From Fictibacillus phosphorivorans (GTDB lineage: Bacteria; Bacillota; Bacilli; Bacillales; Fictibacillaceae), in assembly GCF_007673525.1 (NCBI RefSeq), contig NZ_VDZU01000001.1, positions 2,118,177 to 2,182,176 of the forward strand: DNA of 64,000 nt. The letters run 5' to 3'. The notes beneath the pieces were generated by a model. It was not told where the DNA came from. It saw only the letters and a program-made list of their open reading frames with translations, and ran no database searches. A program made the translations under genes and the position numbers. Shown one piece after another: positions 28,428 to 37,367 of the stretch. Positions within the stretch are counted from its first letter, which is position 1, and each line of letters starts with the position of its first letter.

Positions 28428-28472
28428 AAAAAGCGCTTAAGCAGGATATATTTCCCGCTCAAGCGCTTTTTT
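28426..28472. terminator. Bidirectional terminator, SpoVB-like and 146-aa gene
   Basis: Stem AAAAAAAGCGCTT / AAGCGCTTTTTT, extended by GC pairs, between convergent genes with T-tracts on both strands. Confidence 0.9.
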
Positions 28473-28477
28473 GTTAT

Positions 28478-28918
28478 CTACACGCTAGTTGAAATTGTTT
28501 GCTTTAAGAAAGCCTGAACACCGTACTTTGTATGTTCTTGCTTTTTGAATACCCATTGCGAAGGGATTCGTGAACGAAGAAAATCAAGTTGCTCATCAGA
28601 GAGGTTCATGTCGATTCCAGATTCATTCATTAAAAAATCTTCGTTTTCTATTAGCTTATATTTGGTCTGTATTAAGTTCAACAATCCCCGGATCGTAATA
28701 AACTTAAACGTGTAGCCCATTGTAATCGCAGAAACAACTGTTTCCCAGTTCTGTTCTGCAAAATCAAAAAAGTAAGCCCAGCTTGACTCTTCTTTACCCA
28801 CATGCCGAAGTGCTTCGTAATTTCTTGTCCTGATCACTTCTAGCAACCGGTCACCAGAAACTCCGCCTGCTAAAGCAGATTCCAACAATAAGCCGACAGG
28901 CATCGATAATTTAACCAT
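28478..28918 (-). CDS. Conserved-looking hypothetical protein, 146 aa
   Basis: I do not recognise this family. The protein is soluble, with a helix-rich N-terminus (MVKLSMPVGLLLESALAGG) and a C-terminal part that looks strand- and tryptophan-containing (FLRSRIPSQWVFKKQEHTKYGVQAFLKQTI). There are no cysteine clusters or nucleotide motifs. GAGGAGAG precedes the ATG, and it has its own terminator, which supports a real gene. It follows the TspO-like gene by 20 nt on the same strand and is probably co-transcribed with it. Confidence 0.6.
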   Translation of the reverse strand: MVKLSMPVGLLLESALAGGVSGDRLLEVIRTRNYEALRHVGKEESSWAYFFDFAEQNWETVVSAITMGYTFKFITIRGLLNLIQTKYKLIENEDFLMNESGIDMNLSDEQLDFLRSRIPSQWVFKKQEHTKYGVQAFLKQTISTSV

Positions 28919-28938
28919 TCTTTACTCTCCTCTAAATC

Positions 28939-29694
28939 CTATTTCATTGCTACTTCTCCATTTCTTCTAGTAGCAAGGTTCCAAATAATGAATAATAAAA
29001 GTAAAATAGCTAACGTAAAACTCGTATAGGTAAGAATATCGATCTCACCCTTATGTCTAAACCCTATTCCGACATATGCCCATACAAAGACAAGTGGATA
29101 AATAACATCTTTGTTCAAAAGGGTAAAAAAGATTGCTAATCCTGTACCAACGATTAGCATGATCACAGTCCAAGTAACAGACGAAAGTCCAAAACCATTC
29201 CAGCCGCTATATTTTAAAACAACTGCGGTATTCACGATTGTCGCCACACTGATCCATCCTAGATATACCGAGAACGGAAGTCGAATGAACGAAGATTTGT
29301 TATCTTGATTTTGAATCTTCGTATAGATCATAATGAGTGACAATAAGAGGCAAATCATAACAATCCAAGACAAACCTAGAAGTTCATGATGCCAAACAAA
29401 TATCCATGTACAATTTAAGATACAGTTCAAAACAAACCAAAGACCGATACTTTCATATACGGGTTCATTTCTGTTCTTAGCCAGCACCTGAATGATCACC
29501 CAGATCGTTAGCAGTACATAGATGAGTCCCCATATGGAAAATACATAACCTGCTGGAGTGATCAACACATTGTATTTTGCTGATAATTCTCCTGTTGTCC
29601 TTCCATTCAATGGTAGTGCATTAGCAAGATAATTAACAAAGATTACTGCTGCAAGTGCTACAATGTTCAAAATAGCTCTAAATGTTGCTGACAT
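28939..29694 (-). CDS. TspO/MBR-like tryptophan-rich membrane protein
   Basis: 251 aa with about seven to eight helices. The N-terminal half has the LNGRTTGELSAKYNVLITPAGYVFSIWGLIY segment typical of the larger TspO-related (tryptophan-rich sensory) proteins in Bacillales; classical TspO is only about 160 aa with five helices, so this is an extended relative. Porphyrin or tetrapyrrole binding is known for TspO but not shown for this branch. The ATG at 29694 has AAGGAGGG 7 nt upstream; the frame from 29736 is rejected. Confidence 0.78.
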   Translation of the reverse strand: MSATFRAILNIVALAAVIFVNYLANALPLNGRTTGELSAKYNVLITPAGYVFSIWGLIYVLLTIWVIIQVLAKNRNEPVYESIGLWFVLNCILNCTWIFVWHHELLGLSWIVMICLLLSLIMIYTKIQNQDNKSSFIRLPFSVYLGWISVATIVNTAVVLKYSGWNGFGLSSVTWTVIMLIVGTGLAIFFTLLNKDVIYPLVFVWAYVGIGFRHKGEIDILTYTSFTLAILLLLFIIWNLATRRNGEVAMK

Positions 29695-29711
29695 GAATGG
29701 TTCCCTCCTTT

Positions 29712-29732
29712 GATATATAGTTTCATATATAC
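29712..29732. promoter_or_regulatory. Near-palindrome in the leader of the TspO-like gene
   Basis: GATATATAG TTT CATATATAC, an imperfect inverted repeat immediately upstream of the Shine-Dalgarno. It could be an operator for a local repressor or part of an AT-rich promoter. No regulator gene is adjacent. Confidence 0.3.
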
Positions 29733-29756
29733 CCAAATTGGAGTGGAATTATGAGG

Positions 29757-29786
29757 GAAAGGCAATTTAAACTAAATTGCCTTTCC
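29757..29786 (-). terminator. Hairpin after the ABC exporter operon
   Basis: Perfect 13-bp stem GAAAGGCAATTTA / TAAATTGCCTTTC with a 3-nt loop directly after the exporter gene. No long T-tract on the minus strand, so it may stabilise the mRNA end rather than terminate alone. Confidence 0.65.
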
Positions 29787-29790
29787 AAAC

Positions 29791-31569
29791 TTAACTACTA
29801 AATGCCTGTGTACCAATATCCGCTTCTCGTTTAAACAACCTGCTGTATACACCATTATCAGACTTCAGCAACTCCTCATGAACTCCGTCTTCGATCATTA
29901 CTCCGTTCTCGATGACAATCACTCGATTAGCAGCCAAGACAGTTGAAAGTCTATGGGAAATTATAATGAGCGTTTGTTTAGATTTTCTTTTATTGATCGC
30001 TTTATTGACTTGAACTTCTGTGATAGGATCTAAAGCAGAACTTGCTTCATCAAGAACAAGAACGGCGGCATCTTTTACTAGAGCTCGTGCTAATGACAAC
30101 CTTTGCTTCTGACCTCCAGATAACAAACTTCCTCTTTCACCGACAAGGGTGTTCAATCCTTCAGGAAGCGTAAGTAAGAAATCACCAAGACCACTGTCTT
30201 GAAGAGCAGAAATCAATTCTTCATCTGTTGCTTCAGGTTTGGCGATTCGTAAATTATCAGCTAAAGAACCATTTCGAAGCTGGACATCTTGTGAAACGAT
30301 CGCAATTTGTGAGCGAAGCCATCCAGCATCAACCGTTGATAGCTTTTCTCCATCTATAAAGATAGCTCCACTCTCAGGCTCATACAATCGTAATAATAAA
30401 TCTACAACCGTTGATTTTCCAGATCCACTCGGCCCTACAAGTGCTACTGCTTCTCCAGGCTTTACTGAAAATGATAAACCTTTTAATACTTTATCTTCTT
30501 TTTCAGGATAACCGAATGCAACATCTTTAAATTCGATCTCTCCTTCAACTTCTTTAGGTATAAATCCTTTTTCTGTTTCCGCACTCGATACATTTTGACT
30601 GAGTAAAAGTTCAGATCGATCTAACGCAGGACCAGTTCTTCTTACGGAAAGCCAGTTTCTTAACATTCGTTGCATCTCATTTGCGGCGATTGCCACGAGT
30701 CCAGCTGCAGTCAGCATCTGACCAGCAGTTAATTTATCGTTCCAGATCAAGTACGCGCTTAGTCCATATACGACAGCTAATGCAAGACCGTTGTAGCTTC
30801 CAATAACCACAATCGATTGCATCCTGGCTTTTAATTCGTGTCGAGATTCTCTAATGAACGATTTTCTAATCTCAGCTACGCTTGATACCTCACCATCAGA
30901 AACGCCTAATACTCTTGAAAGATGAATGCCAGTTACTGACTCACGAAGCCTCTCTAGATAACGAGAAGCTTCTTTTCTCGCATTCGCCGAAGATTGCCGT
31001 GTCCTTTGACCGACAGCATTTGATGTTAAATAGAAGATAATACCTAACACAACACTCGTAATCATTAAATAGGGATGAATCCAAAGAAGCACGATGCTGT
31101 ATAAAATAACACCTTGAACGGATGCCATAAAGGTCGAACCTTCCCAAGCCAGGAAATTATGGAGTGTATCTGGATCATCAGAAACACGAGCCATCATTTC
31201 ACCAGATTGGTTGTTTTGATAAAACGAAAAGGGTAGGTTCTGCAGATGTTTAAACAATCTTAACTTTTGCCAGTTCGTTACGGTCTTCGCAACTTGGTGA
31301 CAAAAATATTCATCAATAACCATTAGAATCAAGTCAGCAACAGCAGCAAAGATTAATAGCCACATCAACCCCCATAGAAGTTGATTAGACTTACCAGGTA
31401 AAATGGAATCGACAAGCCAGCCTAGTGCGAGCGTCGGAATTAGTGCAGAAAATACTTGAGATATAGCAATTACAAACGCATCTGCAAATACCCATTTTTT
31501 ATGTGGCTTTAAAAAGGCTAGAACGCGTCTGCCGTCTCGATTTTTATGTTTCAATGCTGTCTGGCTCAT
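29791..31569 (-). CDS. ABC exporter half-transporter, second subunit
   Basis: 592 aa: six-helix exporter membrane domain (residues 20-330) then a nucleotide-binding domain with Walker A GPSGSGKSTVV near 385, signature LSGGQKQRLSLARAL, Walker B VLVLDEASSALD. Type-IV exporter of the multidrug/lipid group, such as YfiB/YfiC or BmrC/BmrD. Its ATG overlaps the stop of the partner gene by 4 bp, so they are translationally coupled and almost surely form a heterodimer. The catalytic Glu is present in both subunits, unlike in exporters with one degenerate site. Substrate unknown. Confidence 0.9.
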   Translation of the reverse strand: MSQTALKHKNRDGRRVLAFLKPHKKWVFADAFVIAISQVFSALIPTLALGWLVDSILPGKSNQLLWGLMWLLIFAAVADLILMVIDEYFCHQVAKTVTNWQKLRLFKHLQNLPFSFYQNNQSGEMMARVSDDPDTLHNFLAWEGSTFMASVQGVILYSIVLLWIHPYLMITSVVLGIIFYLTSNAVGQRTRQSSANARKEASRYLERLRESVTGIHLSRVLGVSDGEVSSVAEIRKSFIRESRHELKARMQSIVVIGSYNGLALAVVYGLSAYLIWNDKLTAGQMLTAAGLVAIAANEMQRMLRNWLSVRRTGPALDRSELLLSQNVSSAETEKGFIPKEVEGEIEFKDVAFGYPEKEDKVLKGLSFSVKPGEAVALVGPSGSGKSTVVDLLLRLYEPESGAIFIDGEKLSTVDAGWLRSQIAIVSQDVQLRNGSLADNLRIAKPEATDEELISALQDSGLGDFLLTLPEGLNTLVGERGSLLSGGQKQRLSLARALVKDAAVLVLDEASSALDPITEVQVNKAINKRKSKQTLIIISHRLSTVLAANRVIVIENGVMIEDGVHEELLKSDNGVYSRLFKREADIGTQAFSS

Positions 31570-33305
31570 ATCGCTCTCTCCTTTTCTAATTCACTGTACT
31601 GCGCCATATAAAGTTCGTAGTACTGTCCACGTTCTGTAAGAAGCTCGTCGTGTGTACCAGATTCTGCTACAACACCTTTGTCTAAAAGTATAATCTTATC
31701 TGCATCCCTAACCATGATCAGCCGGTGAGCAATCGTGATTGTCGTTCTGCCTGGTATGAGCTCTTCAAGAGCGGATTGCACACGTTCTTCTGTCTCCCCA
31801 TCCAGTGAGGAAGTTGCTTCATCAAAGATTAACAGCGCAGGGTGTCGAAGAATTGCTCTTGCAAGTGCAACACGTTGTCTTTGTCCACCAGAAAGTTTAA
31901 GCCCCCGCTCACCAACGATTGTCTCGTAGCCTTCTGGCAAGGCAGCGACAAAATCTGTAAGTCCTGAAGCATCACATGCTGCATCTAAATCGGCTTGAGT
32001 TGCACCTTTTCTTCCATATAATAAGTTCATCCGCAGTGTATTGTTTAAAAGAAACGTTTCCTGCGAAACGACTCCTACCTGCTGACGAAATGAATTCCTA
32101 TTATACTCAAACAAGTTTTGTTGGTCGATTTCAATAGAGCCTGCCTCAGGTTCATAAAGACCGAGCAGCAATTGGATGAGCGTAGATTTTCCGCCGCCGC
32201 TAGTACCGACAATACCAATATGTTGGCCAGCTTTCATATTCAATGAGACGCCTTTTAACACATATTCTTCGTTGCCCGGGTAACGAAACCAAAGATTATC
32301 AATATCAATATCCCCTCGAACAGGTTGCATCTTTGGCAGATCATCTTCATGTTCCTTTGGTAAATCAAAATATTCATAGATTCGCTGAAGAGCAGGAATA
32401 GCCTGCTGTATGATCAATGCATTCTCAGCTAGTGAACGAATGGGAAAAAACATCGTAGGAATAAACCCTAAACAAGCAACAAGTGTACCGACAGAAATCG
32501 TATTATTCCAAACTGCCATTCCTCCAACAAGCATGACTACGCCTGGTGTAGCGATATTGAATAGATTACCAAGACGCCAGTTTACTTTTCCGATTAAAGC
32601 GGCACGAATGGAATAATTCTTCCAATCTGTAAGCTTTGTATCTTGTGTATGTATTTCTCTTTCTTGTGTTTGAAACGTACGAACTAGTCTCGTTGATTCG
32701 ATACTTTCTTGAAGGTGGTGATAAATATCTGCACGCATATCCCTCTGAACAGCACTCATTTTTCTCATAGTCGTTCCAAGTTTAAATGATGGGTACAGAT
32801 AGATAGCGAATACACAGAACATAACGATCGCAACTGGCCAGTATAGAGCAAAAACTGCAATAAAAGCAGCGACCGCACTAACTACTTGTTGTACGAATCG
32901 AGGCACGACCGTATTATTTAAGTTCTGTACAGCTTCTACGTCGTGAGTGAGACGATATAACATATCACCACGAGGTGTAGTCGTAAAAAAGGACATCGGT
33001 GTTTTATGCAGCCGTCCAAATGCACGCATCTGCATATCTGTGATAACATCTAAACCGATCTGAATTTGTATAAATTCTTGTAATGATTCAAATACCACCT
33101 TAAACAAAAATGAGAAAAGAACTCCAGCTACTAGCCAACCGATCATATCCGTCATCTCATTCGGCAGAATTTCATCAACAAGCTTTCCTGCTAGTATGGG
33201 TGGGATTACGGTAAAAGCGCCACCGATCAACGAACAGATAAAAGCTAGAAGAAGCCCCCTCCAATAAGGCTTAAAGTGCTTTAATGTCTCTCTTAAAAGC
33301 TTCAT
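31566..33305 (-). CDS. ABC exporter half-transporter, first subunit
   Basis: 579 aa with the same layout: six membrane helices, Walker A GTSGGGKSTLI near residue 370, signature LSGGQRQRVALARAI, Walker B LLIFDEATSSLD. The pair forms a complete exporter with four domains. AGGGGG lies 7-9 nt before the ATG at 33305. No regulator or resistance gene is adjacent on the minus strand, so drug, lipid or peptide export is equally possible. The 218-bp gap upstream holds its promoter and the terminator of the preceding gene. Confidence 0.9.
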   Translation of the reverse strand: MKLLRETLKHFKPYWRGLLLAFICSLIGGAFTVIPPILAGKLVDEILPNEMTDMIGWLVAGVLFSFLFKVVFESLQEFIQIQIGLDVITDMQMRAFGRLHKTPMSFFTTTPRGDMLYRLTHDVEAVQNLNNTVVPRFVQQVVSAVAAFIAVFALYWPVAIVMFCVFAIYLYPSFKLGTTMRKMSAVQRDMRADIYHHLQESIESTRLVRTFQTQEREIHTQDTKLTDWKNYSIRAALIGKVNWRLGNLFNIATPGVVMLVGGMAVWNNTISVGTLVACLGFIPTMFFPIRSLAENALIIQQAIPALQRIYEYFDLPKEHEDDLPKMQPVRGDIDIDNLWFRYPGNEEYVLKGVSLNMKAGQHIGIVGTSGGGKSTLIQLLLGLYEPEAGSIEIDQQNLFEYNRNSFRQQVGVVSQETFLLNNTLRMNLLYGRKGATQADLDAACDASGLTDFVAALPEGYETIVGERGLKLSGGQRQRVALARAILRHPALLIFDEATSSLDGETEERVQSALEELIPGRTTITIAHRLIMVRDADKIILLDKGVVAESGTHDELLTERGQYYELYMAQYSELEKERAI

Positions 33306-33467
33306 ATATCATTTCCCCCTCTCGCTTTCAAGCACTTTATTTTATACTAAATTCATAAAATTTTCATTATTTTTACTTGTTATTTTTTTGAAAATATAAG
33401 AATTTTTATTTAGTTAGCACACTATATTAAACATGTAAGATTATCATTCAGATTTAGTGCTCAATCA

Positions 33468-33508
33468 AAAAAAATAACTTATTAAAGCAAATAAGCACTT
33501 TAATAAGT
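33468..33508 (-). terminator. Terminator after the FAD/Rieske gene
   Basis: Minus-strand stem ACTTATTAAAG / CTTTAATAAGT with a 10-nt loop followed by TATTTTTTTTG. Confidence 0.88.
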
Positions 33509-33523
33509 CATCTTCTTGTTCGT

Positions 33524-35065
33524 TTATTGTAGTTCTACACGTTTGAGAGGTTTTTTCGCTGGCCCTTCAACGACGGAACCATCGAATGAAAAACGTGAAC
33601 CATGACACGGACAATCCCATGTTCGATCGCCGCTGTTCCATTCTGTTTCACAACCGAGATGTGTACACGTGGTGTCTACAAGATGAAGTTCACCATCTTG
33701 ATCACGATAAGCCCCACACCTTTCTCCATTAACCGTTACGGCACATCCTTCATCTTTATTTAAACTTCTTGGATGTTTAGACGGTTTGTCTAATTTCCCA
33801 GAAACAAAATGCTTTGCGACATCTGCATTTTCTTTTATAAACTGTTTAATATCAGAGGGATCACCTTGAAACCTTTGTGGTTTGTATAGGTCAGCATATT
33901 CATTCTCTTTACCCATGATATGATCTCTTATGATTAATGCAGCAAGAGTACCTGTCGTCATCCCCCATTTTTTGTAACCGGTAGCTACAAAAATGTGATC
34001 GTGCTTATGCGTAAGCTTGCCGATGAATGGTATTTTATCAAGTGTAATCAAATCCTGAGCCGACCAGCGATAAAGGACCTTATCTAATTTTAATGATTTT
34101 CTCGCTTCTTTTAGTAATGCCTCATAGTGCTGATGTGTTGGAATTCCCTGTCCTGTTTGATGACTTTCTCCACTTAATAGCACGATCTTTTCACCATCTT
34201 GTAAGATAGAACGATAAGAAAATGAGGTTTGATCTACTCCCATATACATCCCATTAGGAAATGTATCTTGTGTTTTTACGGCCAATACATAAGAACGCTC
34301 TGCCATCATTCTTGTAAAATAAAAACCCAATCCATCAAAAAATGGAAAATGCGTGCAACAAGCTACAAAGTCAGCTGTAATTTTGTGTCCGTGACTTGTT
34401 TGCACCACAGCTTTTTTGTTATTCTCTTCTATAATATCTGTTGCTGTCGTGTTTTCATAAACCTCAACGCCTAATGAATCCATTTCTTGTAATAGCGCAG
34501 TTAAATATTTGACAGGATGAAAATGTGCTTGATTCCTCATAACAAGCGCTTTTTTATGCGGTATATTAAATGGAAGTTTTTCGACCAACTCTCCTTCAAT
34601 CTCTAACTTTTGATAAGCATCAGCTTCTTTGTTAAGCTTTTTGATTCCTTCCTCGGTGTTGGCGTAAAGATAGGCATCATGTTTTTCTAAATTACAATGA
34701 ATATTGTTTTGTTTAACAAGACTCTCAATAAACTGTTTAGCTTGTTCGTTTGACTCATAATAAAGTCGTGCCCGATCTAATCCGATGTGTGAAATAAGGT
34801 GATCATAAATAACATCATGTTGAGAAGTAATCTTTGCAGTTGTATGACCAGTCGTTCCATTAATCACTTTACCTGCCTCGATTAATGTAACCTTTTTTCC
34901 TTCTTTTGCTAGAAGATAAGCTGTTGTTATTCCGCTTATCCCAGCTCCTACAACCACTACTTCTGTTTGAATATCTTCATTTAACACAGAGTATGTAGGT
35001 AGGTTTAATTGTTGCCTCCAGATTGGTTCTGGAAACTGTGGCATGTTATTTTCATAGTTACTCAT
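33524..35065 (-). CDS. FAD-dependent oxidoreductase with C-terminal Rieske domain (YhfW-like)
   Basis: 513 aa. Residues 30-400 form a DAO-type FAD oxidoreductase (VVVVGAGISGITTAYLL dinucleotide fold, then GTTGHTTAKITSQHD). Residues 430-510 form a Rieske 2Fe-2S domain with CTHLGC and CPCHGSRF supplying the two Cys and two His ligands. The fusion matches the YhfW group of Bacillus, of unknown substrate. AGGAGGT lies 6 nt before the ATG at 35065; the longer frame from 35125 is rejected. Its own terminator follows; it appears to be monocistronic. Confidence 0.88.
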   Translation of the reverse strand: MSNYENNMPQFPEPIWRQQLNLPTYSVLNEDIQTEVVVVGAGISGITTAYLLAKEGKKVTLIEAGKVINGTTGHTTAKITSQHDVIYDHLISHIGLDRARLYYESNEQAKQFIESLVKQNNIHCNLEKHDAYLYANTEEGIKKLNKEADAYQKLEIEGELVEKLPFNIPHKKALVMRNQAHFHPVKYLTALLQEMDSLGVEVYENTTATDIIEENNKKAVVQTSHGHKITADFVACCTHFPFFDGLGFYFTRMMAERSYVLAVKTQDTFPNGMYMGVDQTSFSYRSILQDGEKIVLLSGESHQTGQGIPTHQHYEALLKEARKSLKLDKVLYRWSAQDLITLDKIPFIGKLTHKHDHIFVATGYKKWGMTTGTLAALIIRDHIMGKENEYADLYKPQRFQGDPSDIKQFIKENADVAKHFVSGKLDKPSKHPRSLNKDEGCAVTVNGERCGAYRDQDGELHLVDTTCTHLGCETEWNSGDRTWDCPCHGSRFSFDGSVVEGPAKKPLKRVELQ

Positions 35066-35203
35066 AAGGTACCTCCTGTTTAGACACGTTTTCTCACCAT
35101 TATTCCCCATACCTCGAAAGAACAATCAGTTGAAAATGGAAAAGAAGGCTCTTTTCTAAAGGAATGTTTTTTGAATAGGTTGAAGGTTAAAGTTTTGGAA
35201 GTA

Positions 35204-35317
35204 GTTAATTTTCCGTTCCAGGCTGTTCGCTTTCTACGGGGCAGTCGATGGGCCACATTCGTACGTTTCACGTATAAGTGTCTCACCTGGCTAGTTGCAG
35301 TGGCTAGTCCCTCGAGG
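35204..35317. repeat. Decayed copy of a GC-rich Bacillaceae interspersed repeat
   Basis: The segment begins GTTAATTTTCCGTTCCAGGC, continues with a GTTCGCTTTC..GGGGC block and a TCTCACCTGG block. From memory this is the layout of a roughly 120-bp element scattered through many Bacillus genomes, whose intact copies have CGTTCCAGGC, CGCTTTCCGCGGGGC and GGTCTCACCTG in the same order. This copy is diverged. It is in the 450-bp gap between two minus-strand genes and has no credible coding content. Confidence 0.55.
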
Positions 35318-35326
35318 TCAAAAGTT

Positions 35327-35367
35327 AAATAGACCATGAAGGCAAAGAGCGTCTTCATGGTCTATTT
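35327..35367. repeat. Perfect 15-bp inverted repeat (hairpin) in the 35.3-kb gap
   Basis: AAATAGACCATGAAG (35327-35341) and CTTCATGGTCTATTT (35353-35367) with an 11-nt loop. It follows the decayed repeat element directly. It could be a terminator lacking a long T-tract or part of a mobile element remnant. Confidence 0.8.
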
Positions 35368-35469
35368 CACCTTTTGCTTGTCGGAGCTGGAAGAGCCACT
35401 TCCACTTCACCGTACGCCCCGTGAATGAAAACTAACACTTTAAAAAACAAGAAGGTATAAATAAAAAGA

Positions 35470-35497
35470 AACAGGCTATTCAAAATAACCTGTTTTT
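35470..35497 (-). terminator. Terminator after the ABC-F gene
   Basis: Stem AACAGGTTATT / AATAGCCTGTT (one mismatch) followed by TCTTTTTATTT on the minus strand. Confidence 0.8.
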
Positions 35498-35513
35498 CAG
35501 TAGAATAGTTAAA

Positions 35514-37133
35514 TTAATTGCTTAACCGCTTTTCGAGTGCATAATCAAAATTTCCATTATAACTCTCTAGGCTTCCCTCTTCTAACCAAATGGTACGTTC
35601 AAAGAGTTTGTTCATAAAATATCGATCATGTGAGACTGATAGAATCGTACCATTAAATTCTTCTAGTGCTTGTTCTAATGCTTCACGTGAATCAATATCC
35701 AAATGGTTTGTCGGTTCATCCAAGATTAAGAAGTTGAATCCTTCATAAACAAGCTGTGCAAGCCTGAGTCTTGTTCGTTCTCCACCACTTAACTCATTTC
35801 CTTTCCTATAAACAGATGCTCCGTAAAACAAAAACTTTGCTAGATGATGACGAGCTTCGCCTTCTTCCATCGGTACTCTTTCTCTGAAAATATCAAGTAC
35901 AGTCCCAGTAGAATCAGCAGTAAGTCCCCTTTGAGAAAGATAACCAATCGAAACAGATGGTCCAAGTTTTATATTGCCGTTGCTGTGATCTAGAGTTTGT
36001 ATGGTCTCTAGCAGTGTCGTTTTTCCTGAACCGTTTTTACCGACGAGGGCTACCTTCTCACCATATCGAATCTGTAGTTCAAGATTACTTAGGATGGAAC
36101 GCCCTTCAATCGATTTACTTAGCCCTTTAATTACTGCGACGTCCTGACCGCTTCTCTTGTTAACTGAGAATTCAAATGCCGCTTTTTTACGTTCCAGCTT
36201 AGGGCGTTTCATACTCTGTATTCGTTGAAGTGCTTTCTCCATGTTCCTCGCTCTTTTGAAGAATTTCTCATTTCCTGATCGAGCGCCCCAGTCTCTTAGT
36301 TGTTTTATCGACTCTTTAATCTTTTTAACTTTCTTTTGCTGTTCTTCATATTTCTCAAATTCTAGAAGAAGATTATTTTCTTTTTCTTTGAGAAAACCTG
36401 AGTAACTTTGATGATATAAGGTACATTCACCATCTTCTATATCAATAGTTTTTGAGGTTACTTTATCTAAAAAATAGCGATCATGACTGATAATTACAAC
36501 GGAACCTTTGTATTTTTGAAGATAGATTTCAAGCCAATTCATCGTTTCGATGTCGAGATGATTGGTAGGTTCGTCTAAGAGTAAAAGCTCTGGCTCTTTT
36601 AATAACAAACAAGCTAAACCGACCTTCGTTTGTTCTCCTCCGCTTAGTTGCATAAAAAGATGCTGAGAGAGTTGAGTTAAACCTAAACCAGCTAAAACGC
36701 CATTTATCTTCGACTCAATCGCATAACCACCGAGCTCTTCAAATTCTTCTTGCAGTCTATAGAGCTTATTCAGATTTTTATCTAATCGGTGTGTTTGCTC
36801 TGGATCACTTAACAATGCATTAACCTGCTGAATTTTAAGTTCAATTTCATTGATTTCTTGAAACGCTGATGATACCACATCATAAACTCTCATATTCTCC
36901 GTATGCTCAGGAAGTTGTTCCAAATAACCGATCTCTGCGTCCTTCCTGACGGCTATAGAACCTGAATCAGGATGATCAACACCACTTAACAGCTTAAACA
37001 AAGTCGTTTTTCCTGAACCGTTCTGTCCCACTATACCTATACGATCTTGTTCGTGAATTTCAAAAGATATATTTTTTAGAATCTCATTTCCGCCATATAT
37101 TTTTTTAACTTGATGAACAGTGCAGACTATCAT
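35514..37133 (-). CDS. ABC-F ATPase, probable antibiotic-resistance ribosome protection protein
   Basis: 539 aa, two ABC domains and no membrane part. Walker A GQNGSGKTTLF near residue 38 and GKNGSGKTTLL near 350; signatures LSGGEQTKVG and LSGGERTRLRL; Walker B LLLLDEPTNHLD and FLILDEPTNHLD. A charged linker (residues 220-320: KYEEQQKKVKKIKESIKQL) matches the interdomain arm of ABC-F proteins that displace antibiotics from the ribosome (VmlR, Vga, Lsa). AAAAGGAG precedes the ATG at 37133. The leader carries a short ORF and terminator, a hallmark of drug-inducible ABC-F genes. Housekeeping ABC-F roles are less likely but not excluded. Confidence 0.88.
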   Translation of the reverse strand: MIVCTVHQVKKIYGGNEILKNISFEIHEQDRIGIVGQNGSGKTTLFKLLSGVDHPDSGSIAVRKDAEIGYLEQLPEHTENMRVYDVVSSAFQEINEIELKIQQVNALLSDPEQTHRLDKNLNKLYRLQEEFEELGGYAIESKINGVLAGLGLTQLSQHLFMQLSGGEQTKVGLACLLLKEPELLLLDEPTNHLDIETMNWLEIYLQKYKGSVVIISHDRYFLDKVTSKTIDIEDGECTLYHQSYSGFLKEKENNLLLEFEKYEEQQKKVKKIKESIKQLRDWGARSGNEKFFKRARNMEKALQRIQSMKRPKLERKKAAFEFSVNKRSGQDVAVIKGLSKSIEGRSILSNLELQIRYGEKVALVGKNGSGKTTLLETIQTLDHSNGNIKLGPSVSIGYLSQRGLTADSTGTVLDIFRERVPMEEGEARHHLAKFLFYGASVYRKGNELSGGERTRLRLAQLVYEGFNFLILDEPTNHLDIDSREALEQALEEFNGTILSVSHDRYFMNKLFERTIWLEEGSLESYNGNFDYALEKRLSN

Positions 37134-37181
37134 TTTTATTTTTCTCCTTTTAATCCAATGCCACTGTCCTTTTTTGTATAC

Positions 37182-37215
37182 AAAAAAACCATGAGCAACA
37201 TACCTGCCCATGGTT
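37182..37215 (-). terminator. Attenuator terminator in the ABC-F leader
   Basis: Minus-strand stem AACCATG / CATGGTT (extendable by GC pairs) followed by TTTTTTTG, between the leader ORF and the ABC-F start codon, 49 nt upstream of the latter. Confidence 0.9.
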
Positions 37216-37244
37216 ACTAACAATTAAAAAAGGATAGGGTAAGG

Positions 37245-37367
37245 TTACTTTGTGATGTACTTTAGTGTTTTAACTGAAAATAGACAGACTCCGCCAATTT
37301 TTGAAAATACATAAGTAATCGCACGGAAAACTACCAACCAGTCAAACATTTGTACACCTTTAAGCAT
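37245..37367 (-). CDS. 40-aa leader peptide of the ABC-F gene
   Basis: ATG at 37367 sits 7 nt after AAGGAGG-TG, one of the strongest ribosome sites in the window, and encodes 40 residues (starts MLKGVQMFDWLVVFRAITYV, ends TLKYITK). The stop at 37245 is 29 nt before the attenuator hairpin. The Shine-Dalgarno region (AGGTGTAAGG) can pair with the sequence just after the stop codon (CCTTACCCT). A ribosome stalled by antibiotic on this ORF would break such pairing. The peptide sequence has a hydrophobic middle, so a small membrane protein is the alternative. Confidence 0.7.
   Translation of the reverse strand: MLKGVQMFDWLVVFRAITYVFSKIGGVCLFSVKTLKYITK

Noticed and set aside
29791..33305. Heterodimeric exporter with one degenerate ATPase site
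   Set aside because: Both Walker B motifs keep the catalytic Glu and both signatures are LSGGQ, so neither site looks degenerate.
35080..35358. 92-aa minus-strand frame
   Set aside because: It spans the decayed repeat and hairpin, has no ribosome site and an unlikely composition rich in Arg, Thr and Phe.
35327..35367. Terminator for the FAD/Rieske or ABC-F gene
   Set aside because: It is upstream of the first and about 150 nt beyond a better terminator of the second, and lacks a long T-tract; kept as an inverted repeat.
37134..37223. Longer N-terminus for the ABC-F protein
   Set aside because: It would run through the attenuator terminator and add residues unlike the family; a clear RBS exists at 37133.
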